Shown one piece after another: positions 16,633 to 24,884 of a stretch of 64,000 bases of DNA. The stretch lies in assembly GCF_009908295.1 (NCBI RefSeq), contig NZ_JAAALO010000002.1, forward strand, positions 223,490-287,489, in the 5' to 3' direction. The translations under genes were made by a program, and so were the position numbers. Numbering within the stretch: position 1 is the stretch's first letter; every line of letters begins with the position of its first letter. This DNA comes from Micromonospora rubida (lineage in GTDB: Bacteria > Actinomycetota > Actinomycetes > Mycobacteriales > Micromonosporaceae). The notes beneath the pieces were generated by a model, which had not been told where the DNA came from, made no database searches, and worked only from the letters and a program-made list of their open reading frames with translations.

Positions 16633-18423
16633 TCAGCGGCGGGTGTGGTCGCGGAACCCGCGCCCGGTCTTACGGCCCAGGTAGCCGGCGGTGACCAGGT
16701 GCTCCAGCAGCGGGGCCGGGGCGAAGCCGGGCTCGCGCAGTTCCAGGTACAGCTCGCGCTGGATGGCCAGGGAGACGTCGAGGCCGACAACGTCGAGCAG
16801 CTCGAACGGGCCCATCGGGTAGCCGCAGCCGAGCTTCATCGCGTGGTCGATGTCGTCGGCGGTGGAGTAGCTGGCCTCCAGCATCCTCACCGCGTCGTTC
16901 AGGTACGGGAAGAGCAGCGCGTTGACGACGAAGCCGGACCGGTCGGCGCAGACCACCCCGGTCTTGCCCACCGCCGCGCAGACCGCGCGGGCCGTGACGG
17001 CGGTCTCCTCGGAGGTGCGGATGGTCCGCACGATCTCCACCAGCGGCATGACCGGCGCCGGGTTGAAGAAGTGCAGCCCCACCACGTCGGCCGGCCGGTG
17101 GGTGGCCATCGCGACGTCGACCACCGGCAGCGAGGAGGTCGTCGTGGCGAGCACGACGCCCGGCTTGCAGATCTCGTCGAGGCTGGCGAACAGGGCCTTC
17201 TTGACGCTGAGCTCCTCGACCACGGCCTCGACGACGAGGTCGACGTCGGCGAGGTGGTCCAGGGTCGCCGACCAGGTGACCCGGCCGAGGGCCGCGTCCC
17301 GGTCGTGCTCGCTGAGCTTGCCCCGCACCACGCCCTTGTTCAGCGAGGTCTTGACCGCCTCGCAGACCTTCGCGGACTTCTCCGCTCCCCGGGTCACCGA
17401 GACGACCTCGTAGCCGGCCTTCGCGAAGACCTCGATGATCCCGGTGGCCATCGTCCCGGAACCGACCACCCCGACCTTCGCGATGGCCCGCGCGCCGTCG
17501 GCCTGCGCCGGCGCCGTCGCCGCCGGGGTCCGCTCGTCCGGTACGACCTTCGGCGAGCCCGGCCGCTCGTAGGTGTAGAAGCCCCGGCCCGACTTTCGGC
17601 CGAGCAGCCCCGCGGTGACCATCTGCTTGAGCAGCGGCACCGGCGCGTGCCGGCGGTCCCGCCCGCCCCGCCGGTACATGGTGTCCAGGATCTCGTACGC
17701 GGTGTCGAGGCCGATCAGGTCCATCAGGGCGAGGGGGCCCATCGGCAGGCCGCAGCCGAGCTTCATGGCGGCGTCGATGTCCTCGCGGGTGGCGTAGTGC
17801 GACTCGTACATCGCCACGGCGTGGTTGAGGTAGCCGAACAGCAGCGCGTTGGCGATGAAGCCGGCCCGGTCGTTGATCGTGACGTCGACCTTGCCGAGCC
17901 GGGCGCAGAGGGCCTCCACGTCGGCGACCACCTCGGCGGAGGTGACCACCGTGCGGACCACCTCGACCAGCTTCATGACCGGGGCGGGGTTGAAGAAGTG
18001 GATGCCGATGACCTGGTTCGGCCGCCCGGTGGCGACCGAGATCTCGGTGACCGACAGCGAGGAGGTGTTGGTCGCCAGGATCGTCTCGGGCCGGCAGATC
18101 CGGTCCAGCTCGGCGAAGAGCCGCTGCTTCAGGTCGAGGTGCTCGGGGACCGCCTCGATCACCAGGTCCACCGAGTGCAGCGCGTCCAGGCCGACCTGGA
18201 AGTCCACCCGGGAGAGCAGGGCGTCCCGGTCGGCCTCGGCGAGCTTGCCCCTGGCAACCGCCCGGTCGGTCGATCCGGTGAGGTTGGACCGGCCGCGCTC
18301 CAGGGCCCCGTCGGAGATCTCGACCGCGACCACGTCGATGCCGTTACGCGCGAAGACCTCGACGATCCCCGCGCCCATGGTGCCCAGCCCCACGACACCC
18401 ACGCTGGTGAACTCGCGCGCCAC
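16633..18423 (-). CDS. Tandem-domain 3-hydroxyacyl-CoA dehydrogenase
   Basis: A 596-residue protein made of two complete 3-hydroxybutyryl-CoA dehydrogenase units fused head to tail. Unit 1 begins GVVGLGTMGAGI, with NTSSLSVTEI, IHFFNPAPVMKLVE and GRGFYTYE. Unit 2 (from about residue 315) begins GVVGSGTMATGI, with TTTSSLPVVDV, LHFFNPAPVMPLVE and GRGFRDH. Each has the NAD-binding glycine motif and the HFFNP histidine, so both look catalytic. It oxidises or reduces 3-hydroxyacyl-CoA, probably C4. The GTG at 18423 has GGGAGG 11 bases upstream; a longer reading to 18585 adds an unrelated basic leader. An operator copy lies 29 bases upstream. Confidence 0.92.
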   Translation of the reverse strand: MAREFTSVGVVGLGTMGAGIVEVFARNGIDVVAVEISDGALERGRSNLTGSTDRAVARGKLAEADRDALLSRVDFQVGLDALHSVDLVIEAVPEHLDLKQRLFAELDRICRPETILATNTSSLSVTEISVATGRPNQVIGIHFFNPAPVMKLVEVVRTVVTSAEVVADVEALCARLGKVDVTINDRAGFIANALLFGYLNHAVAMYESHYATREDIDAAMKLGCGLPMGPLALMDLIGLDTAYEILDTMYRRGGRDRRHAPVPLLKQMVTAGLLGRKSGRGFYTYERPGSPKVVPDERTPAATAPAQADGARAIAKVGVVGSGTMATGIIEVFAKAGYEVVSVTRGAEKSAKVCEAVKTSLNKGVVRGKLSEHDRDAALGRVTWSATLDHLADVDLVVEAVVEELSVKKALFASLDEICKPGVVLATTTSSLPVVDVAMATHRPADVVGLHFFNPAPVMPLVEIVRTIRTSEETAVTARAVCAAVGKTGVVCADRSGFVVNALLFPYLNDAVRMLEASYSTADDIDHAMKLGCGYPMGPFELLDVVGLDVSLAIQRELYLELREPGFAPAPLLEHLVTAGYLGRKTGRGFRDHTRR

Positions 18424-18452
18424 GACCCGCCTCCCGATGCTCCACGAGACCG

Positions 18453-18468
18453 CTGAACGGTCACTAGG
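18453..18468. promoter_or_regulatory. Acyl-CoA operator copy 4, upstream of tandem HBD
   Basis: CTGAACGGTCACTAGG lies 29 bases before the GTG start. A CATAAC stretch immediately upstream in gene direction could be the -10, which would place the operator over the transcription start. Confidence 0.6.
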
Positions 18469-18639
18469 GTTATGCGCGCGAGTCTGCCACGTGACGTTCG
18501 GTTGTCGAGTCACGGTGGGGTATTTCACGAGCGTGGGCGCGGTCCGCGGCCGGGGCGGGAACGGGGCGGCACTGCGCGTCGGCACCGGAGCCGGATGTGA
18601 GCCGGTGGCGTGGCGGCACGACTGACTGTCTGGGTGGCC

Positions 18640-19062
18640 TCAGATGCGGGCGGCGGGCGGGGCGGCGAGCGGCAGCGGAAGGGTGCGGCGCTGGTCGCGG
18701 CTCCGGAGAATCGGGCTCAGCCGCAGCCCGACGGGGTCGGTCCGGGCCAGACCCGGGTCGAAGAAGCGCAGCTCGGTGCGGCCCAGCCGGATCACGTCCC
18801 CATCGGAGAGCTGCTCCGGCCCGTCGATCCGCCGGTCGTTGAGCCAGGTGCCGTTGGTGGAGCCCAGGTCCACCAGCGTCACCCCGCCGACGGTCAACCG
18901 CACACTGGCGTGCCTGCGGCTCAGGTGCGGGTCGTCGACGGCGATGTTCGCCGTCGACGCGCGGCCGATCACCTGCGGCTCCGAACGGAGCCGGAAGCTC
19001 GCCCCCCGCATCGGCCCGCCCGCGACGGTCAGCAGCGGCATCAGTTCCGGAAGATCCTCCAT
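18640..19062 (-). CDS. FHA-domain protein
   Basis: A 140-residue protein that is essentially one forkhead-associated domain. It shows GRASTANIAVDDPHLSRRH with the Gly-Arg and Ser-Arg-Arg-His phosphothreonine-binding residues, and DLGSTNGTWLN with the Ser-Thr-Asn-Gly turn. A short basic tail follows. It should bind phosphothreonine peptides, for example from Ser/Thr kinases; none is encoded nearby. The gap to the aldehyde dehydrogenase (19063-19377) shows no other gene, only GC-rich DNA and the promoter noted below. Confidence 0.9.
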   Translation of the reverse strand: MEDLPELMPLLTVAGGPMRGASFRLRSEPQVIGRASTANIAVDDPHLSRRHASVRLTVGGVTLVDLGSTNGTWLNDRRIDGPEQLSDGDVIRLGRTELRFFDPGLARTDPVGLRLSPILRSRDQRRTLPLPLAAPPAARI

Positions 19063-19339
19063 GGACGGTCAGCCTCCAGCTCCCGGTGTCCCGGCGTCAG
19101 CGTGCCATCACGCGGTAGCCGTCCCCACCACCGGCCGGTCACCTCCGCGACCCCGCCCGGCCATCTCCGGTTAGCCGGTTCGGCTCCCGCCAGAGCCGTC
19201 CGGCCCGTCCCGCCAGTCGGATTTCCGGCACGGTCGAGGCCACCGGCCCCAGGGCCGTCCGGGAGTGGCTTCCGGGCGGCGCGGCACCGGCCTCCCGGGC
19301 TCCCGGGCCACCGGCACCCGGTTCTCCGGGCCACCGGAG

Positions 19340-19371
19340 AGCTACCAGCGGGTAGCTTTCGGGTCTAGACT
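19340..19371 (+). promoter_or_regulatory. Aldehyde dehydrogenase promoter with inverted repeat
   Basis: TAGACT (19366-19371) lies six bases before the ATG, implying a leaderless transcript. Just upstream AGCTACC-agcg-GGTAGCT (19340-19357) is a perfect 7-bp inverted repeat at about -35, a possible operator distinct from the acyl-CoA one. Confidence 0.55.
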
Positions 19372-19377
19372 TCCGCC

Positions 19378-20880
19378 ATGACGGCTGTGCGTGTCCCGGG
19401 TGCCCCGGTCATCGAGGACGGTCTGCTGGTGTCGACCAGCCCCGCCACCGGCGCGGAGGTGGGACGGCTGCCGGTCGCGGCAGCGGCCGACGTCGCGGCG
19501 GCGGTGGACCGGGCCCACCAGGCCGCGGCCTGGTGGGCCGGGCTCGGCTTCACCGGCCGCCGGGAGCGGCTGCTGCGTTGGCGCGGCATGCTGGCCCGGC
19601 GAATCGAGGAGCTGGCCGAGCTGGTGCACGCCGAGGGCGGCAAGCCGGTCCCCGACGCCATCGTCGAGGTGCTCACCGCGATCGAGCACATCGATTGGGC
19701 CGCCCGCAATGCCGGCCGGGTGCTCGGGCCGCGCCGGATGCGCTCCCGGCTCATCCTCGCCGAGTTCTCCGCCCACCTGGAATACGTGCCGTACGGGGTG
19801 GTCGGGGTGATCGGCCCGTGGAACTACCCGGTCCTCACGCCGCTCGGCTCCACGGCGTACGCGCTCGCCGCCGGCAACGCCGTCGTCCTCAAGCCCAGCG
19901 AGTACACCCCGGCCGTCGGCCAGTGGCTGGCCGACGCCTTCGCCGAGGTGGTGCCGGAGCACCCGGTGTTCACCGTGGTGCACGGCCTCGGCGACGTCGG
20001 GGCGGCGCTGTGCCGCTCCGGGGTCGACAAGCTGGCCTTCACCGGCTCGACGGCCACCGCCAAGAAGGTGATGGCGGCCTGCGCCGAGTCGCTGACCCCG
20101 GTGCTGCTGGAGGCCGGCGGCAAGGACGCCATGATCGTCGACAGCGACGCCGACCTGGACGCCGCCGCCGAGGCGTGCGTCTGGGGCGCGCTCACCAACG
20201 CCGGCCAGACCTGCATCGGCATCGAGCGGGTGTACGCGGTGGAGCCCGTCTTCGACGCCTTCGTCGGCAAGGTGGTGGAGCGGGCCGGTCGGCTGACCGT
20301 CGGCGCCGAGGGAGCCGACATCGGCCCGATCACCATGCCCGCCCAGCTCGACGTGATCCGCCGGCACATCGACGACGCGCTGGCCCGGGGCGGTCAGGCC
20401 GTGCTCGGCGGCGCGGACGCCGTGCGGCCGCCGTACGTGCACCCGACCGTGCTCGTACAGGTGCCGGAGGACTCCGCCGCCATCCGCGAGGAGACCTTCG
20501 GCCCGACGCTGACCATCAACCGGGTCCGCGACGCCGAGGAGGCGCTCACCCGCGCCAACGCCCTCCCGTACGGCCTGGGTGGTTCGGTCTTCGGCCGGCG
20601 GCGGGCGGTCGCCATCGCGCGACGGCTGCGCTCCGGGATGGCCGCGGTGAACTCCACCCTGACCTTCGTCGGGATGTCCACCCTGCCGTTCGGCGGGGTC
20701 GGCGACTCCGGCTTCGGCCGGATCCACGGCGAGGACGGGCTGCGCGAGTTCGGCCGGGCCAAGGCGATCACCCGTCGCCGGGCCCGGTCGCTGCTGCCGG
20801 CGACGACCTTCGAGCGCACCCCGGCCGACGTGGCCCGCCTGATCAAGGTCACCAAGCTGGTGTACGGCCGCCGCCGCTGA
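19378..20880 (+). CDS. NAD(P)-dependent aldehyde dehydrogenase
   Basis: A 500-residue aldehyde dehydrogenase. Motifs are GPWNYPVL (about 145), LKPSEYTP, FTGSTATAKK, the general-base glutamate in LLEAGGKDAM, the catalytic cysteine in NAGQTCIGIER and the C-terminal GGVGDSGFGRIHG. It resembles the succinate-semialdehyde/aromatic aldehyde groups, but the substrate cannot be fixed from sequence. The ATG has no ribosome site and a TAGACT box six bases upstream. It is convergent with nucS. Confidence 0.92.
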   Translation: MTAVRVPGAPVIEDGLLVSTSPATGAEVGRLPVAAAADVAAAVDRAHQAAAWWAGLGFTGRRERLLRWRGMLARRIEELAELVHAEGGKPVPDAIVEVLTAIEHIDWAARNAGRVLGPRRMRSRLILAEFSAHLEYVPYGVVGVIGPWNYPVLTPLGSTAYALAAGNAVVLKPSEYTPAVGQWLADAFAEVVPEHPVFTVVHGLGDVGAALCRSGVDKLAFTGSTATAKKVMAACAESLTPVLLEAGGKDAMIVDSDADLDAAAEACVWGALTNAGQTCIGIERVYAVEPVFDAFVGKVVERAGRLTVGAEGADIGPITMPAQLDVIRRHIDDALARGGQAVLGGADAVRPPYVHPTVLVQVPEDSAAIREETFGPTLTINRVRDAEEALTRANALPYGLGGSVFGRRRAVAIARRLRSGMAAVNSTLTFVGMSTLPFGGVGDSGFGRIHGEDGLREFGRAKAITRRRARSLLPATTFERTPADVARLIKVTKLVYGRRR

Positions 20881-20958
20881 CCCGCAGCACCGCTGACCCA
20901 CCGCGCGCTCGGCGGCCGACCAGGCCGATCGGGCGGGCCGGCTGCCGGTCGGGGCCGG

Positions 20959-21618
20959 TCAGAACAGGGTCAGCTCGTCGCGCTCGATACCACGCAGCTT
21001 GTCGTAGTTGACCACCACGCAGCGGATGCCCCGGTCCGTCGCCAGCACCCGGGCCTGCGGCTTGATCTCCTGGGCGACGAAGACGCCGCTGACCGGGGCG
21101 AGCAGCGGATCGCGGTTCATCAGTTCGAGATAGCGGGTGAGCTGCTCCACCCCGTCGATCTCGCCGCGCCGCTTCACCTCGACGGCGACCGCGCCCTGCG
21201 TGGCGTCCCGGCAGAGCAGGTCCACCGGCCCGATCGCCGTCATGTACTCCCGGCGGACCAGGGTGAACCCCTCACCCAGGGCGGTCGGGTTGGCCGCCAG
21301 CAGCTCCTGCAGGTGCGCCTCGACGCCGTCCTTACGCAGGCCCGGGTCGACGCCCAACTCGTACGAGGTGTCCTGGAAAATCTCCTCCAGGGTGATCCGC
21401 AACTCCTCGCCGGCCTTGTTCACCACCCGCCACACGCCGGGGGCCTCCTCCAGCCGACAGGGCGGGCTCATCCAGTTCAATGGCTTGTACGCCCGGTCGT
21501 CGGCGTGGATCGACACCGACCCGTCCGCCTTCACCATCAACAAGCGGGTGGCCAGCGGCAAGTGAGCCGAGAGCCGTCCGACGTAGTCCACCGAGCACTT
21601 CGCAATTACCAGCCGCAC
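20959..21618 (-). CDS. nucS: Mismatch-specific endonuclease NucS
   Basis: NucS/EndoMS, the non-canonical mismatch repair nuclease of actinobacteria and archaea. The N-terminal DNA-binding half begins [15 protein letters not shown]. The C-terminal PD-(D/E)xK nuclease core shows GPVDLLCRD and [20 protein letters not shown]. The GTG at 21618 gives 219 residues, the expected length; a longer reading to 21663 adds an Arg-rich leader that homologues lack. TACCCT lies six bases before the GTG, so the message is probably leaderless. The C-terminal LTLF fits the family's beta-clamp-interacting end. Confidence 0.95.
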   Translation of the reverse strand: MRLVIAKCSVDYVGRLSAHLPLATRLLMVKADGSVSIHADDRAYKPLNWMSPPCRLEEAPGVWRVVNKAGEELRITLEEIFQDTSYELGVDPGLRKDGVEAHLQELLAANPTALGEGFTLVRREYMTAIGPVDLLCRDATQGAVAVEVKRRGEIDGVEQLTRYLELMNRDPLLAPVSGVFVAQEIKPQARVLATDRGIRCVVVNYDKLRGIERDELTLF

Positions 21619-21689
21619 CCGACGAGGGTAGCGGAGACCCCGACCTCCGCCGTCGAGCGGCACTGGCGTGGCGGTGCCATGCTGAGGCG

Positions 21690-22307
21690 GTGTTCGAAGT
21701 ACTCACGGGTACCGGGCTCGCCGCGTCGGCGGGCCTGAACGCCTACATACCCCTGCTCACCATGGGATTGCTGGCCCGCTACACCGACCTGATCGACCTT
21801 CCCAGCGGCTGGCAGTGGCTCGGCAACGGCTGGGTCGTGGTGATCCTCGCGGTGCTGCTCACCGTCGAGGTCGTCGCCGACAAGGTGCCGATCGTCGACC
21901 ACGTCAACGACGTCGTCCAGACGGTGGTGCGGCCGACCGCCGGCGGGCTGGCCTTCGGTGCCGGCTCCAGCTCCGAGACGGTCACGGTCAGCGACCCCGG
22001 CCATTTCTTCTCGTCCAGCCAGTGGGTGCCGGTGGTGACCGGCGTGCTCATCGCCCTCGGAGTGCACCTGCTCAAGTCCGCCGCCCGCCCGGTGATCAAC
22101 GCGGCCACCGCCGGGGTCGGCGCCCCGGTCGCGAGCACCGCCGAGGACGCCACCAGCGTCGTGATGTCCCTGGTCGCGATCATCCTGCCGGTGCTGGTGC
22201 TGGCCTTCCTGGTCGGCTTCGTCCTCTTCCTCTTCTGGTTCCTTCGCCGCCGCAAGGACCGCCGCCGCGAACGCCAGGCCGCCCGCGCCGCCGGCTTCCG
22301 CGTCTGA
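21690..22307 (+). CDS. DUF4126 family membrane protein
   Basis: A 205-residue membrane protein beginning with a Gly/Ala-rich helix ([19 protein letters not shown]), then a helix at [17 protein letters not shown] and a C-terminal hydrophobic helix ([18 protein letters not shown]) with a basic tail. The [10 protein letters not shown] and [14 protein letters not shown] segments are typical of DUF4126. The function is unknown. The GTG has CATGCT six bases upstream. It is divergent from nucS across 71 bases. Confidence 0.82.
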   Translation: MFEVLTGTGLAASAGLNAYIPLLTMGLLARYTDLIDLPSGWQWLGNGWVVVILAVLLTVEVVADKVPIVDHVNDVVQTVVRPTAGGLAFGAGSSSETVTVSDPGHFFSSSQWVPVVTGVLIALGVHLLKSAARPVINAATAGVGAPVASTAEDATSVVMSLVAIILPVLVLAFLVGFVLFLFWFLRRRKDRRRERQAARAAGFRV

Positions 22308-22354
22308 CCAACCGCACACCTCACGATCCCTGGACCCTGTTCCCACAGACGCCG

Positions 22355-22387
22355 CTGGCCGGGCCCCGTTCTCGGGGACCCGGCCAG
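22355..22387. terminator. Bidirectional terminator hairpin
   Basis: A 14-bp GC-rich stem with one bulged base (22355-22368 with 22373-22387) and a four-base loop lies between the convergent DUF4126 and lysozyme-like genes. Confidence 0.75.
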
Positions 22388-22410
22388 TTGGCTGTTCGGT
22401 GGTGCTGGGG

Positions 22411-23007
22411 TCAGCTGTTCCAGTGCTGGGTGACGAGGTCGGCGGCCTGCTGTTCCCACTGCGCGTACGCGTCGGGGTAGGCCGACACCTGGACGGTCTG
22501 TGCGGCGTCGGTCAGGGGCATGTCCTGCCAGCCGTCGACCTGCTTCAGGCCCTTCAGGAACGCCAGGGTCGAGTACTCGGGGTCGGTGATCTGCTCCGGG
22601 GTGCCCCAACCAGACGTCGGACGCTGCTGGAACAGGCCCAGCGAGTCGTGGTCGTTGCGGTCACCCAGGTGGCCCAGGTTCTCCAGCTTCGACTCCTGCA
22701 GGGACGTGCCGATGGAGATGACGGCGGCCCGCTCGTCCAGGCCGGCCTTCTTCGTGGCGGCGATGATCGCCTTCACGTTGGCGGTCTCCTCGTCACCGAG
22801 GTCGATGCTGGACTGCTCACCCTGCACGCCGTGCGGGATCAGCTTGCCCTTGTCGACGCCGGGCTTGTCGGCCTGCACGGCCACAGCGGTCGTCGGGGTC
22901 GCCGACTCGGTGGGGGTGGCGTGGGCGGTGGCCGGGCCGGCGAACACGCCACCGGCGAAGGCCAGACCAGCGATTCCGAGAACGCTCTTACGCATGATCG
23001 TGTTCAT
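22411..23007 (-). CDS. Secreted lysozyme-like/transglycosylase-fold protein
   Basis: A 198-residue exported protein. A Sec signal peptide (SVLGIAGLAFAGGVFAGPATAHA) is followed by a Thr/Ala linker and a C-terminal domain. That domain contains IGTSLQESKLENL, SLGLFQQRPTSGWG and ITDPEYSTLAFLKGL, the pattern of goose-lysozyme/SLT-like domains seen in actinobacterial cell-wall proteins and phage tail proteins. The glutamate in SLQES is the candidate catalytic residue. It probably cuts or binds peptidoglycan. An ATG at 22995 is an alternative start. Its leader region is long and repeat-rich. Confidence 0.8.
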   Translation of the reverse strand: MNTIMRKSVLGIAGLAFAGGVFAGPATAHATPTESATPTTAVAVQADKPGVDKGKLIPHGVQGEQSSIDLGDEETANVKAIIAATKKAGLDERAAVISIGTSLQESKLENLGHLGDRNDHDSLGLFQQRPTSGWGTPEQITDPEYSTLAFLKGLKQVDGWQDMPLTDAAQTVQVSAYPDAYAQWEQQAADLVTQHWNS

Positions 23008-23333
23008 GGGGGGTTACTCCAATCGGGGGTCGACACACACACCACCCCAAGGGGGAAGGGGCGGGGGTGTAAGCACCACGTCGAGGCGCCCAGAAGATCA
23101 AAAGGGGGAAAGTCGTCCGCAGCTCACCGCACCCGGGAGGTGCTGATGGCGGCGGGTCCATGTGTAACGACCGGCGGCCGACCCACATTCCCCGAGGGGC
23201 CCCGGGGGCCGGGCGGCTCAGCAGCGGTGTGCGCTACTCGATCGTCTGCCATGTGTAACGACCCCGGGCCGCCCGATGTTCCGCCATCCAAACCCCCCAA
23301 ACCCCCAAACCCCCCACCCCAACCCCGGCCCTG
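23008..23333. other. Long leader/intergenic region with direct repeat and C-rich tracts
   Basis: No gene is visible. CATGTGTAACGACC is repeated at about 23159 and 23250; the second copy is followed by similar but diverged sequence, giving a roughly 35-base imperfect direct repeat spaced 91 bases apart. A C-rich tract (CCCCCCAAACCCCC type) runs 23288-23330 and leads into the hairpin. I compared the minus strand with the c-di-AMP riboswitch consensus often found before cell-wall hydrolase genes and did not find a match. Confidence 0.6.
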
Positions 23334-23400
23334 CGCGGTGATCAAGAGGTTTACGTCAGGTTCGGGGCGCAAACCTGACGTAAACCTCTTGATCACCGCG
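23334..23400. repeat. 29-bp perfect-stem hairpin (GATCAAGAGGTTT family)
   Basis: 23334-23362 pairs perfectly with 23372-23400 around a nine-base loop; the arm contains GATCAAGAGGTTTACGTCAG. It is flanked by a C-rich tract on the left and G-rich runs on the right (23428-23462), the same overall plan as the elements at 2858 and 33230. It sits between divergent genes, so it is not a simple terminator. Confidence 0.85.
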
Positions 23401-23481
23401 GCTGGCAGCCCACGGGATCGGTTAGTTGTCCGGGGGTGGATGGGGTCAGCGGGTGGGGGCGTTCGTTGAGATCATCTGGCG

Positions 23482-24462
23482 GTGTCTGTGAAGAACTCCC
23501 GCGTTCCCCTGGTGGCGACGCTCGCCGCCCTGACCGGCGTCGCCGCGGTGCTGGCCGCGCCGACCCCCGTACGCGAAACCGGTCACACCGCCATCGTTCG
23601 GGCGCCGGCGCCCTCGGGGGCCGCAATCGCCTCCGGCAGGCCGCGTACCGCCCCGGCCGGGGGCTCGGCGGAGCCGACCGGACAGCCTGCACCGTCGGCA
23701 CCATCACCCGTGGCGAGCGGTCGGACCGACCCGGGGACAGGGGCGGTGCCGGGTTCGAGCCGGGCGGGGCGACTGCCGCCGGTGGTGGACCACGGGCCGC
23801 GCATCGGCGACAAGGTGGCGCTCACCTTCGACGCGGACATGACCGACTCGATGCGGGGCCAACTGCGCAGCGGCGCGGTCCGGTCGTACGCGAACCTGGC
23901 GATCATCGACCTGCTGGAGCGGGAACGGGTGCCGGCCACCTTCTTCCTGACCGGCAAGTGGGTCGAGGAGTACCCCGACGTCACCCGTCGCCTGGCCGCC
24001 AACCCGCGCTTCGAGCTGGCCAACCACACGTACGGCCATCTCGCCTTCACCGCGGACTGCTACCACCTGCCGATGGTCCCCCGGCGGCGGATGACGGCCG
24101 ACGTGGCCCGGACCTTCGACGTGATCGCCCCGTACGGCGGGCGGCAGACCCGGTACTTCCGCTTTCCCGGGCTCTGCCACGATCGCGCGGCCCTGACCGA
24201 GTTGGCGCCGCTGGGCGTCACGGTGGTGGACGGCGACGTCGTCAGCGGCGACCCGTTCGCGCGGTCCTGGCGGCCGATCGTCGACGCGGTGCTGTCCCGG
24301 GTACGCCCCGGCTCCGTCGTCGTCCTGCACGTCACCGAGGCGAACGCCCCGATGACGGACGAGGCGCTGCCGCGCATCCTGGCCGGGCTGGCCGCCCGGG
24401 GTCTCACCCCGGCTCCGCTCTCCGAGGTGCTGGCGGCGACGCCGCCCGGCCCCGCCGGTTGA
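23482..24462 (+). CDS. Secreted polysaccharide deacetylase
   Basis: A 326-residue exported NodB-domain deacetylase. An N-terminal signal or anchor (VATLAALTGVAAVLAAP) is followed by a disordered Pro/Ala/Ser-rich linker to about residue 100, then the catalytic domain. That domain has VALTFDADMTD (metal and base aspartates), NHTYGH (metal histidines) and RYFRFPG. The active site reads TFDAD rather than the usual TFDDG, still giving two acidic residues. It probably deacetylates peptidoglycan or another envelope polymer. The start is GTG at 23482 without a clear ribosome site. Confidence 0.88.
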   Translation: MSVKNSRVPLVATLAALTGVAAVLAAPTPVRETGHTAIVRAPAPSGAAIASGRPRTAPAGGSAEPTGQPAPSAPSPVASGRTDPGTGAVPGSSRAGRLPPVVDHGPRIGDKVALTFDADMTDSMRGQLRSGAVRSYANLAIIDLLERERVPATFFLTGKWVEEYPDVTRRLAANPRFELANHTYGHLAFTADCYHLPMVPRRRMTADVARTFDVIAPYGGRQTRYFRFPGLCHDRAALTELAPLGVTVVDGDVVSGDPFARSWRPIVDAVLSRVRPGSVVVLHVTEANAPMTDEALPRILAGLAARGLTPAPLSEVLAATPPGPAG

Positions 24463-24524
24463 CCTCGGCCGCCCCGAGCGGGTGGCCGGCTGGCCGATCA
24501 TCAACATGAAATATGACAAAAGCC

Positions 24525-24530
24525 TAATGT
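24525..24530 (+). promoter_or_regulatory. Putative -10 box of the DUF1540 gene
   Basis: TAATGT lies in an unusually A/T-rich patch (24505-24535) ahead of a strong ribosome site (AGAGGAGG). No convincing -35 is seen. Confidence 0.4.
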
Positions 24531-24566
24531 CTGAAGGGAGTCGACGAGAACCCAGAGGAGGCCGTC

Positions 24567-24863
24567 ATGACCACGGCGATGGAGATGCCCCGCGTCCAGG
24601 AATGCGTGGTCGCGGCCTGCGCCTACAACGACACCGGCGACTGCCACGCGTTCGCCATCACGATCGGCAGCTCGGACCACGCCCACTGCCACACCTTCGT
24701 CGAGATGCCGGTCCGTGGTGGCATCGAGACGCTGATCGCCCAGGTGGGCGCGTGTCAGCGGTCGGACTGCCGGCACAACTCCCAGTTGGAGTGCCACGCT
24801 CCGGCGATCCGGGTCGGCCCCGACAACGACATGGCCGACTGCATGACGTACGACGGCCGCTGA
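24567..24863 (+). CDS. DUF1540 cysteine-rich protein
   Basis: A 98-residue cytoplasmic protein with two DUF1540 repeats. The first contains CVVAACAYNDTGDC and ends at HCHTF; the second contains CQRSDCRHNSQLEC and ends at DCMTY. Each holds four cysteines in the same spacing, suggesting two small metal-binding or disulphide knuckles. The function is unknown. A good ribosome site (GAGGAGG) precedes the ATG. It is convergent with ecm. Confidence 0.88.
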   Translation: MTTAMEMPRVQECVVAACAYNDTGDCHAFAITIGSSDHAHCHTFVEMPVRGGIETLIAQVGACQRSDCRHNSQLECHAPAIRVGPDNDMADCMTYDGR

Positions 24864-24884
24864 CACCCGTACGGCGGGACCTGC

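Noticed and set aside
23008..23260. c-di-AMP (ydaO) riboswitch upstream of the lysozyme-like gene
   Set aside because: Such riboswitches often precede actinobacterial wall hydrolase genes, but I could not find the conserved core on the minus strand. A covariance-model search would settle this.
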